A stretch of 64,000 nt of DNA, from NCBI GenBank assembly GCA_026075535.2, contig AP026544.2, positions 7,502,001 to 7,566,000 of the forward strand, read 5' to 3'. The notes beneath the pieces were generated by a model. It was not told the DNA's origin and did no database searches. It saw nothing but the letters and a program-made list of their open reading frames with translations. Origin of the DNA: Tricholoma matsutake (taxonomy: Eukaryota; Basidiomycota; Agaricomycetes; Agaricales; Tricholomataceae). Within the stretch, counting starts at the first letter, position 1, and each line of letters begins with the position of its first letter. A program made the position numbers and the translations under genes. This document shows positions 10,966 through 22,305 of the stretch, one piece after another.

Positions 10966-13224
10966 CTACTCCTGCTCACTATCATTATCTCCATCACTAT
11001 CATCACCACTGTCACTAACCTTCTGTTGTTTCCTTTCAAGAACCATCTGGGTATGGTAAAACAACATTGTATGCAAAAACCAATTGAAATTCCCCACTGT
11101 CATCTTTCTCAATATTGATTCAAACCCACCAAGCCATGCATTGAGTTGTTCACATGCCTGTGTATTGAATGCACATTTGTAGTATGGCTGCCCTTCATTA
11201 TTGTAGTCCAGAATGACCAAATTTGGAGCTGAGCCATCCAAAGGAGCTGGATTGCACCACTTCCTGCACAAATAATCACTTGTTTGATGGTTGGTGTAAT
11301 GATAGGAGTCGACAATAAATTGGCTTGTTTTAGCCCATGATTCCCAGCTACCATCAGCAATACTATGGCTCAGCACCACACAGGCTTTGTCAATGCATAT
11401 ATAATCAGGGCGTGATTCTTCTGTTGGATATACTGTCTCCAAAAAGTGCATAATATTAGTGGGTGATTCCAATTTTGCAAATTTTGCCCAAGCAATGACA
11501 ACTCCACATGGTGCACATATTGTTTCAACACAGTAAAAGCGGCATGGCATGAAGTAGGTTGCATACTGCACATCAGGTGCTGGTTGGTCATGAGGTTGTC
11601 CAATTGAGTCTTGAGCAGGTTGCCATGGTAGATTTTTACCAGGCCTATGCAGCATCCTTCGAAAGCCAGACAGCTGTTTGCGAGAATGGTTACTGAGATA
11701 TCTCTTCCATATTTCCTCATGATCTTGACATGCATTTGTCCCATGAACTTTCTGGTTTTCACATCCTTGAACATGGCATGTGGCCCCATGTTGTTGTTCA
11801 TGCAGAGCACAAAAAACCCCACCTCTTGCATTTGCCAACTCTGCAGTGCAGTCATCATATGCACAATGCTAATTATCAAAAAAATATTATAAGTGATCAA
11901 TTTGTATTTGCCAGTAGATGTTCCATACCAGGGGTCCAAAGACAATTCCATCAACAACAGCCATTGTCACATCTCAAGCAGTTGAATCCTCCACTTCCAT
12001 TCTTTGTCCAGCTGATGAACCCTGTTGCAAATTATCACCTGCACTCTGTGATACAGGTATATTATTGCTTTCAAGAGTTGCAGTTGGATCACTGATGGCA
12101 GTGAGATCAGATGTTCATCTGTATGGATCAGTGCAATCTGAGCAGTGGTGGTCTTTGGCTGCCAGAATAATTCCATCTTGTCCCAGAGATAAGAATGCTT
12201 CCCTGGTCACTTCATCAATTGCTAGGCCATCACAAAGTGTGAGATCAGTTCCATATGGAGAAGCAACTGTCTGAATAGACTCCTGAACAAATGCTTGCCA
12301 GACCTGGTGGTGTGTCACCCCATTGAAATTGACAGTTTGATGCTTTTTAAAGCTGTTATTCCAATATTCTGCATATGCTGAAGCTGATGCATGGAAATTG
12401 TAGATGCCATTCAAGACACCATGAGAAAATGCCCGGTCAACCCATACACTCTGACCTATCTTGAGGTATTGGGCAGAATTCAGATAAACCCTGCTATATT
12501 GATGTGCCTCCCCAACTTCAATTGCCCGTTCATGGTCTGCTGAATATTTGGTCTTGCAGGTTAAGCATTCCCCAGTCAAAACAAAAACATTTTCATGTAT
12601 TACTGAATTCTTGATCAGTGTGACTTGAGGAATATCCCGTGTTCAGATGGCCTGGTGTAGTGCCCTTGAATTGCAATTTGCTGTTTCACATTCCATTGAG
12701 TTGGGACAAAGAACATGTACTGGCTGGATCAATTTATGGGATATGGGTTGTAGTTTCTTTCGCAGATGTCCACGTGCATTGTATGGATGCAAATTCAAAG
12801 GTTTTGCAGCTGCATCAAGCTTGAGGCTGAGTGCAGTAATTTCTTGTTCAGCATCTATGTTTTTGTCAACCTCCTTCATCTTCAAAGGCCTTTGCTGATT
12901 GTTATCCATATTTTCTTTGATTGCCCGTGCAAGACCCTTGATCCAACCTGATGCCATGACACAATTTTCTCCTTCACATTGAATGTATTGCTGCCGGGCA
13001 TGGAGATTCAACAACTCAGGATTTTCAGTCAATGAAAACAATAGGACAAGCACTGCTGATAGTGATGTTTTAGAGCTGAAGTGTTGGCTGATAAATTGAC
13101 TGAAGACTTTGAATGTGATATTTGGGAAAGGATCCTCTCCTGCTGGCATTGCAGAGGCAATAGGAATAAATGCTGACAAAACCACCCAAGTCCAGATGTG
13201 CCAGGGTACAAGATTTATGGCCAA
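10966..13224 (-). pseudogene. KDZ transposase-like protein with CxC5/CxC6-like clusters
   Basis: The first ATG is at 13224; a second candidate starts MPAGEDPF near 13150. N-terminal part: QQYIQCEGENC region and CPNSMECETANCNS near 12700 (CxC5-like). Next come CLTCKTKYSADHE near 12550 and AYAEYWNNSF near 12370. A 60-bp GT-AG intron (11869-11928) precedes a CxC6-like cluster (CALHEQQHGATCHVQGC, GTNACQDHEEIW, about 11720-11810). The DDE-like core shows ICIDKAC (D at about 11390), FIVDSYHYTN (D at about 11309) and TQACEQLNAWLGGFE (E near 11150). The C-terminus is acidic. Three in-frame TGA codons (12643-12645, 12115-12117, 11974-11976) interrupt otherwise continuous homology, each at a likely Arg codon. 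Family assignment is from remembered basidiomycete KDZ/CxC proteins. If active, it would mobilise the surrounding TIR element and the MITEs. Confidence 0.8.
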
Positions 13225-13900
13225 TACAAGGATTTTGGAAACCAGAGCCAGGATGTGGCTTATAATCCAAGTTGATACTATCCAAGTACTGCAAAGAGAT
13301 CATATAATTATTGATCATTTTGGTTTATTATCCCTACTTACTGGGCCTTTTTGCTGGTATTCTTTTTTTTATGCACCCTTTCCTTCCCCTTCCCCTTTCC
13401 CATTTCCATTTCCTTTTCCATCTTCTTTTCCTTCCTCTTTTCCTTTCCTTTCTCTTTTTCCATCTCTTTTGCTTTTCCCTTCCCCTTTTTCTTCTTTTTC
13501 ACCAATTTCCCATCCTCATCCTCATCCTCAAACTCCAAGGGCCCACCATTCAACAGCCAAGTATTCAAATCAGTGAAGGTATATGAAATCTTCTTGAACC
13601 CCCAAATGCCAATGTCTTCCTCATCAGTCTCCCCCTCCAACCATGCCACCATCTGTGGATAAGCAGCTACCTTCGTGAAATATCAATGATAGTGAGAATG
13701 GAAATATGATTTGGAGACAAAAATTTCAATGAGGTCAGTTTTTGTTGGTCGCTTGATTTCCCAAGTCCCATTCGCCACCATGTCATTAACAGTATGACTG
13801 GCAACAAGAAATGCCTTGTACTTTTGATATGCAATCTTGAGTGACACATCACCAGTACCTATCAGGTTGGAGGGAATATCAAGGATGCGAATAAGCTGTG

Positions 13901-14326
13901 TATAAGGGCAACCTAAGCCTCTAGCAAAGGGAAATCCGAAGTTAAAATTATACTACATAATACAGGCATTGGGGGCGCACCTAGCAAAGGGAAATCCGAA
14001 GAGAAAACTCTAAGGATCCCCTTGCTGATGCCCAGTATATGTGAAGATGACAAAAATCAAATATAACCTAAAAATAGAAAAAGGCGGAGATAGGCGGATC
14101 AAGGCCGCCAAATGACATCATACCAAGGGGTATGTGTCGGAAGGGGTACTCCGCCTCTAAATATAAAAGTGTCAACATATACAAACATGATAGCAAGGGA
14201 AAATTAGTAATAAAATCCGGAAAAATCATAGAAAATGAAGAATAGAAGGAAATGAGGTGGGGAAAAATATGGGACGAACATAAAAAATAGGAAAAACACA
14301 CAGGGCACCCCCTTAGTCCCCTTACA
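13901..14326 (-). repeat. 3' LTR of gypsy 1
   Basis: 426 bp. On the coding strand it starts TGTAAGGG and ends CCCTTATA. It differs from the 5' LTR at three positions, all CpG versus TpG/CpA. Confidence 0.97.
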
Positions 14327-14341
14327 TCACCCCCTCTCTAA
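14327..14341 (-). promoter_or_regulatory. polypurine tract of gypsy 1
   Basis: The coding strand reads AGAGAGGGGGTGA immediately before the 3' LTR, the expected primer site for plus-strand synthesis. Confidence 0.8.
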
Positions 14342-17300
14342 GATGCATCACCCCGATGCATTCGAAATCGTATACGACCAAAGTCCGTGACTTGAATGCG
14401 ACGTGGTGCAGCAGTGTGCCGTCGGTGGAATTCCTTGATTAACCGAGGGGCATTTACGTCAGACTCTTCGACCCATGAGTTCTCCTCATACCCATAACCC
14501 TTCCAATGTACCAAATACTGGAGTTTTCCTCGACGCAAACGGCTGTCCAAGATTGACTCGACTTCATATTGGGGTTCTCCCTCGATCACTGTAGGTGGTG
14601 GTGGTGGGTGTGAATGGCGTCCCGGGAACGGATCTGGGGGAGCTGGAAGCAATTTGACGACATGGAAGATGGGATGGAGTCTGGACATGGAGGCTGGGAG
14701 GTGTAGACGATAGGCATGTGTTCCAATGCACTTGACAATGGGGAAAGGTCCCAAGAAGCGATGAGTGAGTTTCTTGGATGGACCTGTAGTGGAGATGTCA
14801 CTGGAGTCAAGATAAACTCGATCACCAACCTTGTACTGAGGGGTTGGGGAGTGGCGCTGGTTGTAAAATCGCGCCATGTCGTCCTTCGCCTTTGCTAAGG
14901 CTGCCCTTGCCTCCTCCAAGCTATCCCTCATGCGTTCTGTGAACTCATTCACTGTCTCGATGTGTGAGGGAGTTTGGCGAGGTTCAAATCCCATGCGTGG
15001 ATGTTGTCCAGTGTCTAAGAGGAAAGGGGTCTGTTGAGTGGAAGCATGGACATGGTTGTTGTATCCGAACTCGGCCAAAGGAAGGAGATCGTCCCAATCG
15101 TCCTGGCATTCATTGACAAAGAGGCGGATGTACTGCTCCAGTTCCTGGTTGACTCGCTCCGTCTGGCCATCAGTTTGTGGGTGATAAGCAGTTGAAGCGA
15201 GGAGTTTGATCCCCAGGAGTCGGTACAGCTCACGAGTGAACTCTGCCATGAACTGAGGGCCACGATCCGAGAGGAAGGCACCAGGAAGTCCATGTAACTT
15301 CCACATGTGGTGGAGGTAGAGTCGAGCGGCACCTAGGGCACTGACAGTGGTGTGAGTGGGAATGAAGTGAGCGCGTTTTCCCACTGAGTCAACTGTGCAC
15401 ATCACCGCATCAAACCCGTTTGACTCTGGCAATTCCACTACAAAGTCGATGCTGACGACATCCCAACAACTCTCTGGAACAGGAAGAGGGTGTAGCTCAC
15501 CAATAGGCTTGCGACGAGGGACCTTGGTGCGTAAGCAAAGGTCACAAGTGCGACAATACTGACCAATGAGCCGTGACATTTGTGGCCACCAATAGTTCCG
15601 TGAGGTGAGCTCCAAGGTCTTCCAGCGTCCGGGGTGGCCAGCAATCTGTGAGTCATGGTGTTGGGATATGATGCGCCGGCGAAGGTCTGGGTCATTGGGA
15701 ACATAGATGCGATCCCTGAAATACAACAAGTCCTCCTTTTCAGCCCACTCTGCCGCACGTAAGGAAAGGGTCGATCCCTTCCTCAGTTCTTTAACAGCTC
15801 GGGCGACAACATCCTCATGTAAACCGCTACGGTTTGCGCGACGAATGTCACGTAGAATGTCCCGCTCCTCGCCCTGGGGTACGATGCCTTCCAGTGCCCG
15901 AATGGTGAACAGGTCTGGCTGCAACAGCACAATGTTTTGGTTGTCACTGCTGCCATCCCCATGGTCTGCACGTCGGGATAGGGCATCGGTCTTCCCCATG
16001 CTGCGACCTGGACAGTGGTGCAAGGAGAAGTCGAATCTAGATAGATACAGGGACCAACAAGCTTGACGACGGTTCAATTTCTTGGCCGTCATGAAGTACT
16101 CGAGGTTCTTGTGATCCGTCCAAATTTCCACCTTGTGTTGGGCACCCTCGAGGAAGTGTCACCACTCCTCAAGCGCACGCATTATCGCCAACATCTCCTT
16201 GTCATGGATCTCGTAGTTTCTCTCTACAGCACTAAGGCTTTTGGAGTAGAACGCAACAGGATGCCACTTCTGGTCCTCCGGAGACTGCTGAGACAACACA
16301 GTGCCCGTCGCAAAGTCAGAACTGTCGGCTTCTACACGAAAAGGACACGAATCATCAGCAAAGGTAAGGATCGGAGTGGAAGTGACCATCTCCTTAAGCT
16401 TTTCGAATGCCTCCTGTTGTGCATTATCCCACCTCCATGCCTCCTTTCCTGTCAAGTCAAACAGCGGTCGTGCATGATGTGAGAAATCCTTGATAAAACG
16501 CTGATAAAAATTGATGAAGCCCAGGAAAGACTGCACCTCCTTCTTGTTCGTGGGCATAGGCCAAGCTGTGACCCCATTTACCTTGATAGGATCCATCTCC
16601 ACTTGACCCTCCGAGATAATCAGGCCGAGGTACTCGATCTTGGTCCTTTCGAACTCGCATTTGTCCTGACGAAGGTAGAGTTTGTACCGTCGAAGTCGCT
16701 CTAGGACGAGGCGCGTGATGCGATGGTGCTCTTCAACCGTGCGAGTGAAGATGAGGATGTCGTCGAGATAGATGCAGACAACGCCTTCGAGGATGAGGTC
16801 ATGGAAGATGTCGTTCATCATGGTCTGAAAGGTGGCAGGGCTATTAGTAAGGCCAAAGAACATGACAAGCGGTTCAAAAAGACCACGGTTGGTACGAAAG
16901 GCTGCCTTCCACTCATCTCCCTCCTTTATCCTCACATTATTATAGCCCCAACGGACATCGAGCTTGGTGAAGTATTGGGCTCCACGGAGCTGGTTTACGA
17001 GTTCGGAGATGAGGGGTAGTGGGTAGCGATTTTTGACTGTGATGTTGTTGAGTCTTCTGTAGTCTTGAACCGGTCGAAGTGAGCCATCCTTCTTCTTGAC
17101 AAAGAAAAAGGGAGAGGCCATGGGTGACTTCGATGGTCGAATACGTCCAGAGGCCAGGTGCTCGTCGATGAACTGGTCAAGCTGCCGTTGTTCCTCTGGA
17201 GAGAGAGGATAGATCTTGCAGGATGAAGGGGTTGCGCCGGGGGTGAGTTCGATCGCGTGATCCCATGGCTTACGCGCAGGAAGAGAGTCGAATGACTCCT

Positions 17301-18240
17301 TGGAGAACACGTCTTCAAACTCATGGAGGTGAGGGAGTAAGGAGTTAGTAGAGGATTTAGCAGCGTTGTTTTTGTGGAAGGCCTCGGCGAGGCGTTGGGA
17401 TATGTTCGATGTGGCACACACCTCATGCGATGAGCGAATTGCAGTGTAGAAGATCCGATCACCCTCCTGCACTTCCTCTGGGTCCTCATCATCATCATCC
17501 GAGTCCGGCATTAGATCAGGAACCCCTTCCAATTCCACTTCAGGTATAGACAGGGGTCCAGCACGACACTTCTGAGTTCGTCGTATTGCCGCCTTCTGTC
17601 CACGACATTCTTGCCTGGCTTCTGTGAAACACGTCTGACAGCGGGATGGACATCGGCTCATGGTAACCTCCCCGGTGCGCCAGTCGACCTCTGGGTTATG
17701 GTCTCGAAGCCATGGATATCCCAAAATCGCCTTTTGCTTTCCTAATTGAGTGACAGCAAAAAGGGCACGCTCACTATGATCTTTGTAACGGAGAACCAGG
17801 TCTGCAACCTCTCGGATGGCACCAGCTTCATTTGGGGATCCATCCACGTTATATACAGGTATCGGACGTGAGAGTGAGCGAGTATTTAGACGATGTTGTT
17901 GTACCAGATGGGAATCGATGAAGAGACCAGTCGCACCAGAGTCCAGGAGCGCAGAAACACCGAGTATCTGTCCAGTGTCGGTCGTCTGCAGTTCGATGGC
18001 TAGGTTTAAGGAATGTGCAGAGGGAGTGGATGCCACAATATACTTGCGTGGTAGTTTATGCTCCCATGATTTAATTTTGGGACGTGGAGTAGAAGGAGAG
18101 ATGGGGAGAGCAGGTACGTCTTTAGCCAACTTCGAAGGGTCAGAGAGGGGAGCAGTCACAGAAATGGATTCATTCTCCAGGGATTCAACTGACAAGACTT
18201 CAAAGCGGTTATGGACAGGCAGTGAGGGCGTACGATTCAC
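14338..18240 (-). pseudogene. gypsy 1 Pol: protease, RT, RNase H, integrase, chromodomain
   Basis: The polyprotein is about 1,300 residues. Aspartic protease LLDSGATGLFID is at about 17930. RT has FFFVKKKDGSLRPVQDYRRL near 17090 and the catalytic YLDD near 16770. RNase H has VEADSSDFATGTVLS near 16310 and WTDHKNLEYF near 16110. Integrase has the HHCC region (GHPGRWKTLELTSRNYWW ... CRTCDLC, 15530-15650), VVSIDFVVELPE near 15440, LSDRGPQF near 15260 and TAYHPQTDGQTERVNQELEQ near 15160. The chromodomain (VESILDSRLRRGKLQYLVHW) is near 14530. One TGA (16159-16161) replaces Arg between EEW and HFLEG. The upstream frame is open and overlaps Gag by -1, so expression probably used frameshifting; the 18240 start is only the first usable codon (GTG) after the overlap. 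Confidence 0.95.
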
Positions 18241-19355
18241 TCGCTGCGAATAGGAAAATCCTGCTCCTCTACAACTTCCAGCTTAACCTCCTCTGCAACT
18301 TGATCCTTCGCTTCCTCAACATCTACAAGTGCCAACAGATCTTGCAGGAGTTCGTCTCGTCCCTCGGGGGTGAGCATGCGGATATCCTGACGATGGGGAC
18401 ACGCTCCAGCCCTGTGTCCAGGTTCCCCACAACGGTAGCAGAGATCCAACTTACGTGCACAGCTGCGGGCTGCATCAACATCCATTGGTACTGGGATATT
18501 GACGGCTGGTGTGGGAGTTTGACGAGCAGGAATGGGGTTAGGGCGGGGGAGGCTTCGATTGAAGGTGTAGGGTGTATGAGTGGTAGTTGGAGCACGGAAT
18601 GCAGCATTAAACGCCGCATTTGTGAGTCGGTTCTCGTCACAGAGTGAAGCAGCTTCATACCAAGCAAGGATATCATCGTCCGCTGGGCGCCCTTCCAACA
18701 TCTGTGCAATCTGGTCCTGAATTTCTCGGTTGAGCCCCCATCGGAACTTCACCACCACTGGTAACCCACTCCCATACCCTGCCATGTCCACCAAATCCTT
18801 GAACTCATCGATATAGTCGTCCACGGATCGACGTCCCTGGTGGTAAGTGGATGACTCAAGTCGTGTCACTGCTCGGTGGCGTTCATTGAGGGGGCAGAAG
18901 TGGCGTACGAACTCAGCTCGAAAGTCACCCCAAGTGGAGAAAGGTAGAGAACCGAGTTCTTTAGTTTGACGTAGGATACGGTCCACATAGAGATAGGCGC
19001 GTTCAGATTTCATGTATGTGAAGGCCCAATAAATTTTTGCAGCCTCATCGACGAATTGATGCGACTGGAGACTAATGTATAACTCACAGGAATTAAGGAA
19101 TGCACGTCCCTGCGCACGTGCACCATTAAATTCGGCGGGGGGGGACGGTTTGATCTGGGCACATTCCTTAGTGGACGCGTTTGGCAAAACATCGTTGTTG
19201 GGTGCGCTTGGAGTCGTGAAGGGGGAACTATTAGTTGTAGGGTTAGCCTGGAGGGTCCTAACGAAGTTTTCAATCGTAGATTTAAGCGAGTCGATTTGCG
19301 CGCGCATTCCGGAAACGTCGCTTTCAAGCGCATCGAAGCGTTCTGATGCGTCCAT
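18237..19355 (-). CDS. gypsy 1 Gag with CCHC zinc knuckle
   Basis: 372 residues and intact. The N-terminus is a predicted coiled coil (FDALESDVSGMRAQIDSLKS). Residues about 80-230 are the retrotransposon Gag core (WAFTYMKSERAYLYVDRIL, FVRHFCPLNERHRA, SVDDYIDEFKDLVDMAGYG). The zinc knuckle CYRCGEPGHRAGAC is at about residue 317. It would form the capsid and bind the RNA. The stop TGA (18237-18239) lies within the -1 frame of Pol. The ATG at 19355 is the first in frame after the primer site. Confidence 0.93.
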   Translation of the reverse strand: MDASERFDALESDVSGMRAQIDSLKSTIENFVRTLQANPTTNSSPFTTPSAPNNDVLPNASTKECAQIKPSPPAEFNGARAQGRAFLNSCELYISLQSHQFVDEAAKIYWAFTYMKSERAYLYVDRILRQTKELGSLPFSTWGDFRAEFVRHFCPLNERHRAVTRLESSTYHQGRRSVDDYIDEFKDLVDMAGYGSGLPVVVKFRWGLNREIQDQIAQMLEGRPADDDILAWYEAASLCDENRLTNAAFNAAFRAPTTTHTPYTFNRSLPRPNPIPARQTPTPAVNIPVPMDVDAARSCARKLDLCYRCGEPGHRAGACPHRQDIRMLTPEGRDELLQDLLALVDVEEAKDQVAEEVKLEVVEEQDFPIRSE

Positions 19356-19507
19356 GTCGCTAGGGAGCGCGTTTGGCGAAAATGGCGGCGCAATAAAGGC
19401 GAGAGTATCTGGAACGGTGTGTAGGGACTCTGTGGAGCTTTGGGAAGCGTCGTCCAGTCCGTACCTGCCTATTTTGGGCAGCGCGTTCGCGATTTTCGGG
19501 CCTTAGG

Positions 19508-19521
19508 GGAGAGTTTTCTAC
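19508..19521 (-). promoter_or_regulatory. self-priming primer-binding site of gypsy 1
   Basis: Two bases after the 5' LTR the coding strand reads AGAAAACTCT (19510-19519). It is exactly complementary to AGAGTTTTCT at 19623-19632 within the LTR, which lies 28 bp after a TATA-like box. No tRNA match was evident. This is the arrangement of Tf1-type self-primed retrotransposons. Confidence 0.7.
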
Positions 19522-19947
19522 TATAAGGGCAACCTAAGCCTCTAGCAAAGGGAAATCCGAAGTTAAAATTATACTACATAATACAGGCATTGGGGGCGCA
19601 CCTAGCAAAGGGAAATCCGAAGAGAAAACTCTAAGGATCCCCTTGCTGATGCCCAGTATATGTGAAGACGACAAAAATCAAATATAACCTAAAAATAGAA
19701 AAAGGCAGAGATAGGCGGATCAAGGCCGCCAAATGACATCATACCAAGGGGTATGTGTCGGAAGGGGTACTCCGCCTCTAAATATAAAAGTGTCAACATA
19801 TACAAACATGATAGCAAGGGAAAATTAGTAATAAAATCCGGAAAAATCATAGAAAATGAAGAATAGAAGGAAATGAGGTGGGGAAAAATATGGGACAAAC
19901 ATAAAAAATAGGAAAAACACACAGGGCACCCCCTTAGTCCCCTTACA
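19522..19947 (-). repeat. 5' LTR of gypsy 1 with TATA and predicted transcription start
   Basis: 426 bp. On the minus strand TATACTGG (from 19660) lies 28 bp upstream of AGAGTTTTCT (from 19632), the predicted 5' end of the transcript because that decamer pairs with the primer-binding site. Confidence 0.92.
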
Positions 19948-21558
19948 CTGTGACTTGAACATGTCGACTGTGGGGGCCATACATCCAACATATGGAGGGG
20001 GTTCTGAGGTTGATGCAGACAAAGGACCCTGAGATGCTGAAGAAATTCATTGTCAGTCTAATTTAATGGTGAGAAGAAGATTTTCAAATCAAGAATAAAA
20101 TCTCACAATCAGTAACCTCAAATGAAATTGATTATTGATAACTTTCCACTCAGCACTATCATTATCTGCCACTGCTGTGTTGTATCATCCTTTAACAGCC
20201 CAAAAATCATCCTCATAGACAAAAATCTGCTGATTTTTCTCTAAAAATCCCAAAATAAATTTATCCACCAAATATTTATTTTAATTAATGACTTACTGGA
20301 AACAGAAGAATATTGAATGCCAAGTTTCTTCAAAACTGGCCCCAAGGTTGGTGTTACATGATGGCTAAGGGTCATGTATGGCTCAGAAGTATCAGGGTTA
20401 CCATGTGACCAGAACACAAAAACTTTCCCTATTATTCTAGGTTATTATACTTGGGTATGATGATATTAATAAAGAAGAATTCACAGTAGTTGGGGAAATA
20501 TCCCCCTCATATTTGATACAATCAGCAATGTTGTACACATTACCTTGGGCATGCCCATGTAGAATTCCCCCTGTTATGCAAGAGGCACCCTGAAGTTCAT
20601 GGCGCGAGGGGGTGCCAGGTGGACTGGCCATGACGATGTCAGTGTGAGCATCAGGAGCGGTCGCAGCAGTTGGTGCACCTTGGTTTCCTGGAAGGGTGGT
20701 GGTGGCAGTTTTGTTATCAGTAGCGGTAGGTTCAATCCCCTCGTTAATGGTGGGGGTAGTGGGAATGGCAGTAGGCATGGCAGGGAGGGTGGGGCTGCCG
20801 TCATTAGTGTCCTTATTTGTAGAGGCCACCACCGCGATGGTAGAGGTGGCAAGGGTGAGGGGGGGTCTATTGTTGGCATCCTCGATTGTAGAGGTTGCCA
20901 CCACAGTGGTAGAGGCAGTGGCAAAGGTGGGGCCATGGTTGTTGGTGTCTTCATTCGTAGAGGTCGCTGCCATCGCAGCATTGGGGGCCCTGGTAGCGTC
21001 GTTGTCATTGCCTGTGCCCTCACCCTCACCCTCATTGTTGTCCTCGCCCTCGTTGTGTTGTCCTCGCCCTTGTTGTCATTGTCCTCGCCCTTGTTGTCAT
21101 TGTCCTCGCCCTTGCCATTGTTGCCCTTGTCCTTGCCATCCTTCTCCTCATCCCTGTTCTCACCGTCGTCGTTATCATCATCCTTGTCATCATCCTCACT
21201 GTCATCACTCCTGCCATTGCCAGTCCCCAAGGTGCTGTCGTTGCTGCTGCTATGGCTGTCATCCTGGTCCTGGTTTCTCTTCATGTTGCCCTTGCTGCTC
21301 TCATCGCTGTCGCTTGGGGAGCTGTCATCGCTGTCGCTTTGGGAGTTGTCATCACTGTCACTTTGGGAGCTGTTGGTCTCCTCCGTGGATTTCCTGGCCA
21401 TGTTTTTGCTGGATGCTGAGGCCACCATTGCCACATCGGCACAGTGGAGACGGGTCGGCTTCAGGAGAGAGGGTGGAGCTGTGGGGGTGGAGGATGTCGC
21501 CTTGGTATGCTCGGGGGGAGCTATAGTGATGCCGCTTGCCTCTAGCACAGCAGCACTC

Positions 21559-21770
21559 CTAGTAATATAGAAAAGAAGTGAATAAAACAAGAAAAAAAAA
21601 GAAAAAAAAAAAAAAGAAACATACCTAGTGACATGAGACAGATAGAAAAGAAATGAATAAAACAAGAAAAAAAAGAAGAAAAAAAGATAAAACATACCTG
21701 GTTGCACGAGACGGATAGAAAAGAAGTGAGTAAAACAAGAAAAAAGATGAAAAAAAAAGAGAAAACATAC
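21559..21770 (-). repeat. intron made of three tandem 73-bp GT...AG units
   Basis: Donor-like GTATGTTT occurs at 21770, 21697 and 21624 (minus strand). Each is followed by a pyrimidine-rich tract and an acceptor-like AG next to the next donor. The last AG ends at 21559. Using the first donor and last acceptor joins phase-2 exons (SHVT-R-SAAVLEASG). The unit contains the last bases of the upstream exon (TCATGTCACYAG), so the duplication spanned an exon-intron boundary. Confidence 0.75.
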
Positions 21771-22305
21771 CTGGTGACATGAGACGGGAGAGCGGCAGCC
21801 GCATCCTCCTGTGCTCGCATCATCGAAGTTTTCCTGTGAAAAAAGGGGGGGAAAGGGTAAGGGGAGAGGCTGGAGATGGAGTGGGCGGCTTACCTTGCCT
21901 TTGTACCCCTCTTCCCCTGTCCTCCCTTCTCCTTCTCCTTCTCCTTCTCCTTCTCCTCCTTTCCTCTGCTTTTCCTCTTCTCCTCCCCTTTCTTCTTCCC
22001 TTTCCTCCCCTTCAGCACATCTGTTTCGTCATCACTACTGGCGATCTTTTTTTTTTTTGCTTTGGCAGCCCCTGCATCAGCCGATGACGTGGCACATTTG
22101 CGGCTGCACAGATTGTCCCGTTTGTGGCTGCTACAGGTGGTGGGGATGGTCAAGCGAGTATTGAACATGTTAATCGTTTGATCTTGAGGCTTTGGGGTTG
22201 TGTCAATGTCGTGGTGATGTGGTTGTGGCTGAGGTTGATGTTGAATGTGGCTATACATTCTCACAGTTCTATGGTGACATAATGCAATTGTTTGCTTGTT
22301 TGACA

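Larger units (their letters stand above)
13901..19947 (-). mobile_element. gypsy 1, young chromodomain Ty3/gypsy retrotransposon
   Basis: Full length, with two 426-bp LTRs and the exact 5-bp target duplication ctgtg (13896-13900 and 19948-19952). Gag and Pol are nearly intact, and one TGA is the only in-frame stop seen in pol. The LTRs differ at only three sites. It inserted in an exon of the KDZ partner gene; excision leaves a continuous reading frame. It is GC- and CpG-richer than its surroundings, consistent with recent insertion. A solo LTR of the same family lies at 23241-23665. Confidence 0.97.
13338..22168 (-). pseudogene. multi-exon partner gene of the KDZ transposon, split by gypsy 1
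   Basis: The proposed start is ATG at 22168 (MFNTRLTIP). Exon 1 is Lys/Glu-rich and ends at 21894. Intron 1 is 21834-21893. Exon 2 is 21771-21833. The next intron holds a triplicated 73-bp unit (21559-21770); both junctions are phase 2. Exon 3 is Ser/Asp-rich, with a frameshift near 21055, and continues to about 20440. Further exons are seen near 20290-20400 (SHHVTPTLGPVLKKLG), 20100-20230 (IFVYEDDFWAVKG) and 19948-20050. The last is cut by gypsy 1 at CAG codon FKSQ and resumes at 13900 as LIRILDIPSNLIGTGD, ending in a Lys/Glu-rich tail at 13338. TGA stops lie at 20195-20197 and 13683-13685. I know similar hypothetical basidiomycete proteins but no function. It lies about 115 bp upstream of the KDZ gene. 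Confidence 0.65.

Noticed and set aside
10966..13224. Treating the three TGA codons as recoded (selenocysteine or readthrough)
   Set aside because: Other elements in the window show the same Arg-to-TGA pattern, which fits CpG deamination better.
13109..13662. Plus-strand ORFs rich in Phe, Pro and Ser
   Set aside because: They are the antisense of the Lys/Glu-rich tail of the partner gene.
20599..21570. 323- and 276-residue plus-strand ORFs
   Set aside because: They are shadows of the Ser/Asp/Glu-rich exon of the KDZ partner gene on the minus strand. The intron phases and the Lys/Glu-rich exon 1 support the minus strand.
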